Made by a program: the position numbers and the translations under genes. The notes under the pieces were generated by a model, which saw only the letters and a program-made list of their open reading frames with translations, was not told the DNA's origin and did no database searches. From the NCBI RefSeq assembly GCF_024347415.1, contig NZ_AP025477.1:1-64000 (forward strand): a stretch of DNA of 64,000 bases. Direction: 5' to 3'. Source of the stretch: Vibrio crassostreae (lineage in GTDB: Bacteria > Pseudomonadota > Gammaproteobacteria > Enterobacterales > Vibrionaceae). Below, piece after piece: positions 16,147 through 28,196 of the stretch. Every line of letters begins with the position of its first letter. The stretch's first letter is position 1.

Positions 16147-17502
16147 ATGAGAGATAAATTAAAAATTTACTGTCTTGGAGCCCCAATCTTTGATACGGAA
16201 GATCGATGCGATGTTGTACAAGTCAATGATATTGAGCAACTACCAGATTTGCTAGGTGGTGTAGTTGTTTTAAACACAGAAGCCAGTGTACAAGATGATG
16301 TATTAAGTCAACTTCACCGTTGCAGAAAGTTTTGGTCTTGGAAGATTTATGTCTTTGAAACTAGCGCATTATCAGTTTGTTTATCTGATGGAGTTTTAAA
16401 TCAAGAGACTATTGAGGAAGAACTGATCCAACATAGTAGAACGTTGAACAGTGTTTCCGAATCGACGGATACTTTAGACCCTTTAATTGGATGGTTGGGG
16501 TTAGAGCAAGATAGACGACTAACCCCTCATCGATCCCTGACTCTCAAATCGATATATTCCTACCCTTTAGTCGACTTATATTATCCAGAATTAAGTTCTA
16601 CATATCGTTTTGTTTTGTCAGAAACCAAGCGTGATACGTTTAAATATGATGAGTTGATCAACCGAGTCCGTGTATGTTCTGACTGCGCTAGCGCTCATTT
16701 GAATTACATCGAAGTGTGTCCTTCATGTAAAGACATTGATATTACAGAGCGTGTCTCGTTACATTGTTTCACCTGTGGTCATGTAGCCGAACAAGGCCAA
16801 TTTAAACGTAACCATAAACTGGAATGCCCTAAATGTTTAACTCAACTTCGTCATATCGGTGTGGATTATGACCGCCCGTTAGAGACTCATTCATGTAACG
16901 CTTGTTCTCATTCCTTTTCTGAAGCTGAGACTTTGGCTGTTTGTTTTAGTTGTGACGCCAAGAATGATGTTTCTCAGTTGATTGTCAGGAAAATCTATTC
17001 ATTAAAGTTAGGTGTGCAGGGCGAGTATATATTTCGTCACGGCGTCAAATTATCTGCTCCAGAGCTGACACTACGCGGCAAAGTAGACAGCGGGTATTTT
17101 TCAAACCTCCTTGATTGGGTCAATCGTATCGCTATCCGTCATCAAGAAGAGCACCTTCTCCTAGGGTTACATCTCCCTGATTTAGCTCAATATGTATCTA
17201 AGAATGGAGATGCGAAAATGTTTGCTTTGATCGAACAAATTACTGAGCGCCTTAACGGTTTGTTTCGAGACTCAGATATTTGTTGTCAGTACAAAAGTGA
17301 TGTTCTTTTCGTATTTATGCCTAAAGCTAAGATGGAACATATCAATGTTCTGCGTGAAAAAATAGAAGCCCTTTGTCTACTTATTGAAGACGATGATTTT
17401 ACATTGAATGTGTTTGCTTGGAGCCTTCCTGACCCCATGGTTAAAGAGGACGTAGGGGTATGGTTAGAGAGTAAAGTCGGCGAAATTTATGCTGTCGAAT
17501 AG
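16147..17502 (+). CDS. TackOD1-like zinc-ribbon protein with degenerate GGDEF domain
   Basis: A 451-residue cytoplasmic protein. Residues 1-100 look like an alpha/beta receiver-like domain. Residues 170-275 hold six CxxC pairs (177/180, 191/194, 207/210, 227/230, 250/253, 266/269), which can form three zinc ribbons; the segment LRHIGVDYDRP at 234-244 matches the TackOD1 output domain as I know it. Residues 330-450 fit a diguanylate-cyclase fold, but the GGDEF loop is replaced by YKSDVLFVF, so cyclase activity is unlikely. GGAG 7 bases upstream supports the start. It overlaps the glycosyltransferase gene by 14 bases. A regulatory role in polysaccharide synthesis is inferred. Confidence 0.75.
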   Translation: MRDKLKIYCLGAPIFDTEDRCDVVQVNDIEQLPDLLGGVVVLNTEASVQDDVLSQLHRCRKFWSWKIYVFETSALSVCLSDGVLNQETIEEELIQHSRTLNSVSESTDTLDPLIGWLGLEQDRRLTPHRSLTLKSIYSYPLVDLYYPELSSTYRFVLSETKRDTFKYDELINRVRVCSDCASAHLNYIEVCPSCKDIDITERVSLHCFTCGHVAEQGQFKRNHKLECPKCLTQLRHIGVDYDRPLETHSCNACSHSFSEAETLAVCFSCDAKNDVSQLIVRKIYSLKLGVQGEYIFRHGVKLSAPELTLRGKVDSGYFSNLLDWVNRIAIRHQEEHLLLGLHLPDLAQYVSKNGDAKMFALIEQITERLNGLFRDSDICCQYKSDVLFVFMPKAKMEHINVLREKIEALCLLIEDDDFTLNVFAWSLPDPMVKEDVGVWLESKVGEIYAVE

Positions 17503-18805
17503 CCTCAACCTTCAACAATATTTTTGGGGGATGTTACTCGAAAATACAGAGCTATGGCTCATGCTGTTCCCCATGATGGTTATTGTTGAACTACCACTTT
17601 TTTTACTTGTGTTAACAGGGATATTTCGTTGGTCTTATTCTGAGAGTGATATTGAGATAACAGAATACCCGAGCATATCTTTCGTCATTACTTGTTATGG
17701 TGAAGGGGATGCGATTGAAATTACGATAGATACACTAGTTGAGCAACTGTATCCCGGAAAGATTGAAGTGTTAGCGGTAGTTGATGGTGCAGCTCAGAAT
17801 GAAGATACTTATCAAGCTGCGATTCGAGGTGAGCAGAGACATCAATCTGTAAAAAATCGAAATGTTCGAGTTATACCCAAGTGGCAAAGGGGAGGAAGAG
17901 TATCAACGTTGAATGCTGGTTTAGATAATGCCACCGGCGATTTTGTTATAAATGTTGATGGCGATACTTCTTTTGATAACGATATGGCACTGCAAATGAT
18001 GAAGCAATTTACTGACAAGAATGTGATTGCTTCAGGTGGTGCGTTGCGTGTAAGAAATTGGCAGGACAACTTACTTACTCGTATGCAGTCTCTAGAATAT
18101 ATGTTGTCTATGCAAGCAGGAAAAACAGGGCTCTCAAATTGGGGAGTGCTAAATAATATTTCTGGAGCCTTTGGTGCATTTAGAAAAAAGGTATTAAAAC
18201 AAGTTGGAGGTTGGGATACGCATACGGCTGAAGATCTCGATTTAACGATGAGGCTTAAGCAATATAAGAAACGCTACCCAAATAATAGATTGGCTTTTGC
18301 ACCAAGAGCTGTCGGTCATACTGACGTGCCTCATACCTTAAAAGGATTAGTACAGCAAAGGCTTAGATGGGACGGAGATTTATTGTTTCTGTTTTTGAGG
18401 AAACACAATGAAGGACTAACCCCCCGTTTACTGGGTTGGGGGAATTTCATCTTCACTCTCGTTTATGGTGTATTGCAAAATGTATTGCTGCCGATTCTAG
18501 TTTCAGTGTTCATGTTTTATATATTTTGGGTGTACCCAATTGATTTTGTTGTTGCATTGGTAATTCTAATTTATTGCGTGTATTTGTTTACCGTAATTCT
18601 ATTTTTCACTGTTTACATTGGTTTAGTTTCTGAAAGGGAGAAAGAGGACTTAAGAATGGCTAAATGGCTACCCCTATATCCTTTTTATCAGTTTTTTATG
18701 CGCTTGATTACTGCGTTCTCCATGATTAATGAATTATTTAGAAGAAGTCACGAAGAGTCGAGCATGGCTCCTTGGTGGGTATTGAAAAAAGGCAAAAGGT
18801 TTTAA
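17489..18805 (+). CDS. Family 2 processive glycosyltransferase
   Basis: A 438-residue membrane glycosyltransferase of the cellulose/hyaluronan/NodC synthase type. One membrane segment (about 25-47) precedes the GT-A domain: VVDG near 98-100, DGD at 157-159, AED with Asp249 as likely base, and QRLRW at 290-294, the motif of processive synthases. About three membrane segments follow (315-340, 345-375, 395-415). There is no C-terminal PilZ domain. It probably polymerises and moves a beta-linked polysaccharide across the inner membrane. It overlaps the upstream gene and is followed after 2 bases by the HlyD-type gene, so all three are coupled. Confidence 0.88.
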   Translation: MLSNSLNLQQYFWGMLLENTELWLMLFPMMVIVELPLFLLVLTGIFRWSYSESDIEITEYPSISFVITCYGEGDAIEITIDTLVEQLYPGKIEVLAVVDGAAQNEDTYQAAIRGEQRHQSVKNRNVRVIPKWQRGGRVSTLNAGLDNATGDFVINVDGDTSFDNDMALQMMKQFTDKNVIASGGALRVRNWQDNLLTRMQSLEYMLSMQAGKTGLSNWGVLNNISGAFGAFRKKVLKQVGGWDTHTAEDLDLTMRLKQYKKRYPNNRLAFAPRAVGHTDVPHTLKGLVQQRLRWDGDLLFLFLRKHNEGLTPRLLGWGNFIFTLVYGVLQNVLLPILVSVFMFYIFWVYPIDFVVALVILIYCVYLFTVILFFTVYIGLVSEREKEDLRMAKWLPLYPFYQFFMRLITAFSMINELFRRSHEESSMAPWWVLKKGKRF

Positions 18806-18807
18806 CA

Positions 18808-19845
18808 ATGAAAGTAAAATTTCATCTGGATAAAAAAAACAAACCTCAATCGGATGACGGTGTAAAGGTTGCTTACGGACAAGCAAAAAGAGGGGGCTAT
18901 CGTTTTCGTTGGTATTTGATCTTGAGCTTGGTAATAAGTCCGCTTTTATTTGTGGCTTATTTTTTCTTGAAGACCAATTTTCTCTTGATTGCTCCGGCTA
19001 TTGTTACATCTTATCCAGTTACTCTGACTGCCAAGGTTGCAGGGATTGTTGGGCCAATTCCCATAGACGACGGAACTCAAGTCGAGCGAGCACAGACGGC
19101 AATTCAATTGACAAATTTGGAAATTGAAGCTCAAATTGAATTTATACATGCGGAATTGTTAGGGTTAAAAGTCAATTTGCCAAGCGATATGGAAGCATTG
19201 CACTTAAACGGTATTGCAGAAACGCGTCGGAACCTCAGTAAAGTACAGCAAATTCAAAAGCGTTATGAAGAATATCGTAAAAAAGGACAAGTATCGGATG
19301 TGGATTATGCCAGTATTGTTGGAATGGGTAACTCGCTGAACAACCAGTTGAATCAACAAAAGCTTGATTATCAAAGCGCGAAATTGGCTGAAGAAGAGCG
19401 GAAGTTAGCTGGACCTGTTAGTCAGGCTAAACGTTCATTGATGAAAGATTTAGCCCTTAAGCGTGTAAGAGAGCAAGAGTTATCGGTAAAGTCTCCCTAT
19501 GCGGGTCGCGTCGTAGACATACATGTTGTCGAAGGGCAGCGTGTTTTTGAAGGCGATGAGCTAGTGACGATAGCAAAAAATACCGTTCCTCATATCGTGG
19601 CTTACCTAGACCCTAAATATTTAGAAGACGCGGTAAAGGGAGCAAATGCGTTGGTAAAGTTTCCTAACGGTAGCTCTTTTGAAGCCGAAGTGTCCGATTC
19701 GGTAGAAGTTGTGAGCAAATTACCAAGCCAGTTAGTAAGCCCGTTTGAAGGTCAGCCAGCGTATTTGAAAGTTGTATTGGACTTTATTACAGCACCGCCA
19801 GAAGAGTATTGGGTTGAAGGGATGACAGTTGAAGCTCGTTTTTAG
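18808..19845 (+). CDS. HlyD/EmrA-type membrane fusion protein
   Basis: A 345-residue inner-membrane-anchored periplasmic adaptor. A positively charged N-terminus precedes one membrane segment (about 33-53). A split biotinyl-lipoyl domain follows: first half VTLTAKVAGIVGPIPIDDGTQVERA, second half SVKSPYAGRVVDIHVVEGQRVFEGDELVTI. A helical hairpin lies between them and a beta-barrel after. Alginate protein Alg44 has this layout with an N-terminal PilZ domain; none is present here. ATG at 18808, 2 bases after the glycosyltransferase stop, is preferred over an overlapping start at 18772. It probably links the synthase to export. Confidence 0.85.
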   Translation: MKVKFHLDKKNKPQSDDGVKVAYGQAKRGGYRFRWYLILSLVISPLLFVAYFFLKTNFLLIAPAIVTSYPVTLTAKVAGIVGPIPIDDGTQVERAQTAIQLTNLEIEAQIEFIHAELLGLKVNLPSDMEALHLNGIAETRRNLSKVQQIQKRYEEYRKKGQVSDVDYASIVGMGNSLNNQLNQQKLDYQSAKLAEEERKLAGPVSQAKRSLMKDLALKRVREQELSVKSPYAGRVVDIHVVEGQRVFEGDELVTIAKNTVPHIVAYLDPKYLEDAVKGANALVKFPNGSSFEAEVSDSVEVVSKLPSQLVSPFEGQPAYLKVVLDFITAPPEEYWVEGMTVEARF

Positions 19846-19874
19846 TGCGGATGTTAACTGAACAAAGGAGTAAA

Positions 19875-19907
19875 TGGAGCGATGATCGCTCCATTTTTAT
19901 TTCAACA
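19875..19907 (+). terminator. Rho-independent terminator of the polysaccharide-type operon
   Basis: GGAGCGAT pairs with ATCGCTCC with almost no loop, followed by TTTTTATTT. It marks the end of the 16147-19845 unit. Confidence 0.8.
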
Positions 19908-19921
19908 GCTATAGGGTTGAA

Positions 19922-20521
19922 TCAGAAGCCTCTCAAATCGAGCTCATTGTTGATCAACACCACACACTGAGAAGCGAACAACATGTTTGGACCTAAACTG
20001 ATTTTCTCTGTTCCCAGACGCTTTAAGCTGTTGTAGCTCTTCTTCGGCATAGGGATGTGGTCAGTTAGAAGGAAACATGGGTTTTCAGCAATCTCTGCAT
20101 CACGGATAAAGTCGCCTTTCTTATCCATCATGTACAGCTGGTGGTCTTCAGCTAGCTCTTTAACCAGCTTTTCAAAACTCATCGTACGAACAGTGATGCC
20201 CGGTTCAACCTGACGCGTCCGCTCTTTTGTCATACCTTGAGATGCGTCAACCGCTCTTACTACCGCTGATAACAATGCAGACTCGTGGAAGCCACCAATG
20301 TTGGTGATCTCGTTTGAATCGAATGTAATCGTACGTGAAAAGTCTTTAGTACTTTCTAATACAAGGTGTACGGTGACATTCTCACGGTGAGATTGAGCAA
20401 CGAAGATCGTGTTCATCAGAGTATGAGCCAGAATCTCAGTATGAGCATCTTGCCCAACACCTTCTAAGATAAGTTTGCTCTCTGTAGGGGCTGCGCGAGC
20501 GCGTAATACAAATGAACGCAT
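19922..20521 (-). CDS. trmY: TrmY-family SPOUT methyltransferase
   Basis: A 199-residue SPOUT (trefoil-knot) RNA methyltransferase of the TrmY/DUF358 family. In archaea TrmY makes N1-methylpseudouridine at tRNA position 54. Family features are the N-terminal MRSFVLRARAA, the IGGFHESALLSAVVRAVD segment and the C-terminal knot KISLGPNMLFASQCVVLIN that binds S-adenosylmethionine. Homologues occur in Vibrio and some other gamma-proteobacteria, where position 54 normally carries ribothymidine, so the bacterial target is uncertain. It lies 1.5 kb from the rRNA/tRNA operon. Confidence 0.9.
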   Translation of the reverse strand: MRSFVLRARAAPTESKLILEGVGQDAHTEILAHTLMNTIFVAQSHRENVTVHLVLESTKDFSRTITFDSNEITNIGGFHESALLSAVVRAVDASQGMTKERTRQVEPGITVRTMSFEKLVKELAEDHQLYMMDKKGDFIRDAEIAENPCFLLTDHIPMPKKSYNSLKRLGTEKISLGPNMLFASQCVVLINNELDLRGF

Positions 20522-20758
20522 GGAATGTACCTTGTCAGTATGTGATAAAGCGAAACGGGCTTTATCAACATGAATTGATGAATAACCAAAATTGTGGCGG
20601 TATGTAACTCTTTTCTATTAATGAAGTCAAATAGAGTTGCGTATAGCGCCAACCAGAAGAACTCTACGTATTAAATAGAGAATGACCACATTACAAGATG
20701 GTAAGGGTTGAAGCGACCCAATGTTTACGTAGATAGTATGCGCAAATTATTAGGTGAC

Positions 20759-20937
20759 TTATACCAATCACAGTAAGTAAGTGACCATAAATAGCGCAGG
20801 AAAAAGGCTTAAGAGCAAGGTGCCTCTATTCGACAAAGAGTTTCGATAAGTAGTTATTCTACAGTCAAAATTTCTAACGCGGCTATTGAGCATTTTAACA
20901 AGCTAGAATGACCAGTTATTTACTACGATTGGTATTA
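20759..20937. repeat. 179-bp MITE-like element with 27-bp imperfect inverted ends
   Basis: The left end ATACCAATCACAGTAAGTAA (from 20761) and the reverse complement of the right end (to about 20936) match at about 21 of 27 positions over the full repeat, and both ends carry ATACCAATC. The interior is non-coding. It resembles a short dispersed repeat I remember from Vibrio and related genera, though I could not check. It ends 16 bases before the start codon of the DUF3087 gene. Confidence 0.7.
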
Positions 20938-20953
20938 TTTAAGGAAGTAGTCG

Positions 20954-21478
20954 ATGAAGTTACAGAAGATCAATAAAGAAGAATATAGAAAGAAGATGAA
21001 CCTGCTGTTGGTTTCGTTGGTTGGGTCACTCGCTGTGTTCGCCATTGTATTCGGAACCATACTGATCGATCTATTCGGTTCAGGACAATCAATCGCAGGC
21101 GAATCGACAGGTAATTTCCACTTGAACGTATTAGGTGTGATCTTATCAGTCGCATTGAATGCATTTATCGCGAGTCGTGTGAAAGGGCATGATTACTTCA
21201 AAGAAGCACTTTATGTGTGGAACCTTAAACAAATCCATAATCAAATCTATCGCAAACTCAAGCGTATTCAACTCAAAGCTGAGCAAGGCGACCGAGACGC
21301 GCTGACCGTCCTTTACTTCTATTACACCACGCAAAAACAGGTATACGACCTAGACAACAACACATTGACGATAAAAACAGTTCAGCAATCGCTAGATAAC
21401 ATCCTAGAACTGAGTGAGAAATGGAGCATTGAGCTAGATATAGAGGCTTTTTCGAAAGATCTAATCGCAAAGTTTTAA
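20954..21478 (+). CDS. DUF3087 family membrane protein
   Basis: A 174-residue protein of the DUF3087 family, function unknown. Two membrane segments are visible (about residues 17-39 and 52-70), then a long charged helical cytoplasmic part (KGHDYFKEALYVWNLKQIHNQIYRKLKRIQLKAEQGD...) with coiled-coil character. AAGGAAG 7-10 bases upstream supports the start. This ribosome site lies immediately after an inverted-repeat element, so the element may supply promoter or leader sequence. Confidence 0.8.
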   Translation: MKLQKINKEEYRKKMNLLLVSLVGSLAVFAIVFGTILIDLFGSGQSIAGESTGNFHLNVLGVILSVALNAFIASRVKGHDYFKEALYVWNLKQIHNQIYRKLKRIQLKAEQGDRDALTVLYFYYTTQKQVYDLDNNTLTIKTVQQSLDNILELSEKWSIELDIEAFSKDLIAKF

Positions 21479-21570
21479 GTAATATGCCCATTATTGTATG
21501 AGCTTTGAGCGACGAAAGAACCTTTTGACGTAAAAGTAGCCACTTAAGCAAGTTTTTTGAATTTTTATCA

Positions 21571-21609
21571 AAAAAGGGGTTGCCATGTTTTCGATGATCT
21601 CTATAATTC
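21571..21609 (+). promoter_or_regulatory. rRNA promoter P1
   Basis: -35 TTGCCA at 21580-21585, 16-base spacer, -10 TATAAT at 21602-21607, with A/T tracts upstream like an UP element. The GC-rich discriminator just downstream (TCCGCCTCACTGACACGG) matches the stringently controlled rRNA P1 type. Confidence 0.85.
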
Positions 21610-21695
21610 CGCCTCACTGACACGGCAGACGCCACAAGGCTTCAGCAGTAATCAGTAAGACGGAAAGTTCGAAAGAAATTAATTTTAAAAAGTGT

Positions 21696-21723
21696 TTGAC
21701 ACTTAAGATTAAATCGCTAGAAT
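21696..21723 (+). promoter_or_regulatory. rRNA promoter P2
   Basis: -35 TTGACA at 21696-21701, 16-base spacer, -10 TAGAAT at 21718-21723, about 115 bases after P1. Spacing and order match tandem rrn promoters. Confidence 0.8.
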
Positions 21724-21775
21724 TCACGTCCGCTTTCAAAGGTTTCTTTGTAAAAAGAAAGTTTCGATGAGCAAA

Positions 21776-21787
21776 GCTCTTTAACAA
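21776..21787 (+). promoter_or_regulatory. boxA antitermination site in the 16S leader
   Basis: GCTCTTTAACAA matches the rrn boxA element recognised by NusB-S10. It lies about 50 bases after P2. Confidence 0.85.
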
Positions 21788-22047
21788 TTTAAACCTATCA
21801 ATCTGTGTGGGCACTCGTTGATGAATATCAAAACGTTTTATCGTTAGATAAAACAGATTCTTCGGAATCAAAATTGATTTCAATGAACTGAGTGACCAAT
21901 CAAGTCTTAGGACTTGGCACAGTCAATTCATTATCTTTCTGTTGGAAAGATAATAGCTTTAGAATTACTTCTTACTTTTGAGTGAGAATGGATTTTGAAG
22001 TCAGTATTCGTTGAGTCACACCTATTAATTTAGGTAATCAAAACTTT

Positions 22048-23602
<1,555 letters not shown>

Positions 23603-23726
23603 TACGAAGATATTCACGATAAGTGTCCACACAGATTGATTAGGTTTAGAAAAGCAAAGAGAAGAAGAACTCCCAAGGTTCTTCAAAGTTTGTTTCTACT
23701 TTTTAAAGTGGAGATAAACTAGCAGT

Positions 23727-23802
23727 GTCCCGTTCGTCTAGAGGCCTAGGACACCGCCCTTTCACGGCGGTAACAGGGGTTCGACTCCCCTACGGGATAC
23801 CA
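23727..23802 (+). tRNA. tRNA-Glu (anticodon TTC)
   Basis: A 76-nt cloverleaf with acceptor GTCCCGT, anticodon loop CTTTCAC and an encoded CCA end. First tRNA in the 16S-23S spacer. Confidence 0.97.
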
Positions 23803-23804
23803 TT

Positions 23805-23880
23805 GGGTCGTTAGCTCAGTTGGTAGAGCAGTTGACTTTTAATCAATTGGTCGCAGGTTCGAATCCTGCACGACCCACCA
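23805..23880 (+). tRNA. tRNA-Lys (anticodon TTT)
   Basis: A 76-nt cloverleaf with acceptor GGGTCGT, anticodon loop CTTTTAA and encoded CCA. It follows tRNA-Glu after 2 bases. Confidence 0.97.
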
Positions 23881-23905
23881 TTTCCTCCCAAGGAAATAAA
23901 ATTTG

Positions 23906-23981
23906 GGGCGATTAGCTCAGTTGGGAGAGCACCTGCCTTACAAGCAGGGGGTCACTGGTTCGAGCCCGGTATCGCCCACCA
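23906..23981 (+). tRNA. tRNA-Val (anticodon TAC), copy 1
   Basis: A 76-nt cloverleaf with acceptor GGGCGAT, anticodon loop CTTACAA and encoded CCA. Preceded and followed by the same ATTTCCTCCCAAGGAAATAA spacer hairpin. Identical to the copy at 24150. Confidence 0.97.
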
Positions 23982-24005
23982 TTTCCTCCCAAGGAAATAA
24001 AATAT

Positions 24006-24081
24006 GGGGCTATAGCTCAGCTGGGAGAGCGCCTGCCTTGCACGCAGGAGGTCTGCGGTTCGATCCCGCATAGCTCCACCA
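24006..24081 (+). tRNA. tRNA-Ala (anticodon TGC)
   Basis: A 76-nt cloverleaf with acceptor GGGGCTA, anticodon loop CTTGCAC and encoded CCA. Located between two identical tRNA-Val genes. Confidence 0.97.
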
Positions 24082-24149
24082 TTCTTTCTCCATGTAAGGA
24101 TGGCTTTTATTTTCACTTTTTAAAAAGTGAAGACAAAAGAAACTATCAT

Positions 24150-24225
24150 GGGCGATTAGCTCAGTTGGGAGAGCACCTGCCTTACAAGCAGGGGGTCACT
24201 GGTTCGAGCCCGGTATCGCCCACCA
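24150..24225 (+). tRNA. tRNA-Val (anticodon TAC), copy 2
   Basis: Identical to the tRNA-Val at 23906 over all 76 bases. It follows one of the recurring CACTTTT/AAAAGTG spacer hairpins and is the last tRNA before the 23S gene. Confidence 0.97.
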
Positions 24226-24291
24226 TCTTTAAGCATTCTCTTCGGAGAGTTTTTAAAAATGGTTTTGAAAGTTTAAAACTTGAAAAACTCT

Positions 24292-24304
24292 TGCTCTTTA
24301 ACAA
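24292..24304 (+). promoter_or_regulatory. boxA antitermination site in the 23S leader
   Basis: TGCTCTTTAACAA is the classic rrn boxA, placed between the last spacer tRNA and the 23S gene as in other gamma-proteobacteria. Confidence 0.9.
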
Positions 24305-24567
24305 TTTGGAAAGCTGACTGATTGATTACTTACGAGTAATTCAATCAAATTTAAAAGTTCTCAATGTTTACCTTTATGGTAAACACAACAAACACATTCA
24401 AGTGTCTTGTATTCGATTCAAACTTGTTTGAATCACATTGAGTCCGGCAAACAGTCATTGAGAATTAACCCTTCTTAATGACAACCAAAAACCTTGGTTA
24501 GTTGCCATACTAGTTTGTTTTCACTTTTCAAAAGTGAAAGTAAAACAGAAACCCTTTCGGGTTGTAT

Positions 24568-27460
<2,893 letters not shown>

Positions 27461-27589
27461 ATACAACACCCAAGGGGTTTTGTGGACTCAAAGACAGACC
27501 TTGAATGAGTTTGAAAGAGACTTTTAAATACAGTTTTCCAGATTATTTTGCCTTCAGTTTTTAAAAAAGCTGAAAGTAAAAGCAAAATT

Positions 27590-27708
27590 TGCTTGGCGAC
27601 CATAGCATTGTGGACCCACCTGATTCCATGCCGAACTCAGAAGTGAAACACAATAGCGCCGATGGTAGTGTGGGGCTTCCCCATGTGAGAGTAGGACATC
27701 GCCAGGCT
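27590..27708 (+). rRNA. rrf: 5S ribosomal RNA
   Basis: About 119 nt, from GCTTGGCGACC to GTCGCCAGGC, with the conserved CCATGCCGAACTCAGAAGTG block and the 5'/3' end stem. Exact ends are by comparison with E. coli 5S. Confidence 0.97.
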
Positions 27709-27811
27709 TTAAATTTATTTTCACTTTTTAAAAGTGAAGACAAAAAGCTTCGTTATTTGCATAGCAAGTAACAACCTCAACAGTGCACAAATCTGTTGAC
27801 GACAATTTGTT

Positions 27812-27902
27812 GGAGGGATGGCTGAGTGGTCGAAAGCACCGGTCTTGAAAACCGGCAACCGTTAATAGCGGTTCTAGGGTTCAAATCCCTATCCCTCCAC
27901 CA
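27812..27902 (+). tRNA. tRNA-Ser (anticodon TGA)
   Basis: A 91-nt class II tRNA with acceptor GGAGGGA, anticodon stem-loop ACCGGTCTTGAAAACCGG, a long variable arm and encoded CCA. It lies about 100 bases after 5S and before a terminator, so it is probably the last gene of the rrn transcript. Confidence 0.97.
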
Positions 27903-27910
27903 CCATTGAA

Positions 27911-27943
27911 AAGCCCGCTGAGAAATCAGCGGGCTTTTTTTCG
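27911..27943 (+). terminator. Terminator of the rRNA/tRNA operon
   Basis: AAGCCCGCTGA pairs with TCAGCGGGCTT, followed by a run of T, 8 bases after tRNA-Ser. Confidence 0.92.
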
Positions 27944-28196
27944 TTTTAACGTTTCAAACCTTTATATATCCAGTCAAATAGTGAACTTTCAGTTATTCAC
28001 TCACCGATACTATAAGAGCTCCTAAATCATCTTATTAGGTTGGTTGCCAACAAGGTCAATGAATGTCTTATATAAGTGACATTTAACTGATATCAGCTTA
28101 CACAGAGCGAAATAAGAGTCAGATTAATGTTAGGAAGCCGATATTTACTACGTAACCTTTGATGATTCATGATTTTTTAGTAACAGAGCTACTCGC

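Noticed and set aside
23881..24005. Repeated short spacer hairpins considered as a CRISPR-like array
   Set aside because: Only two copies, separated by a tRNA gene, with no unique spacers or cas genes.
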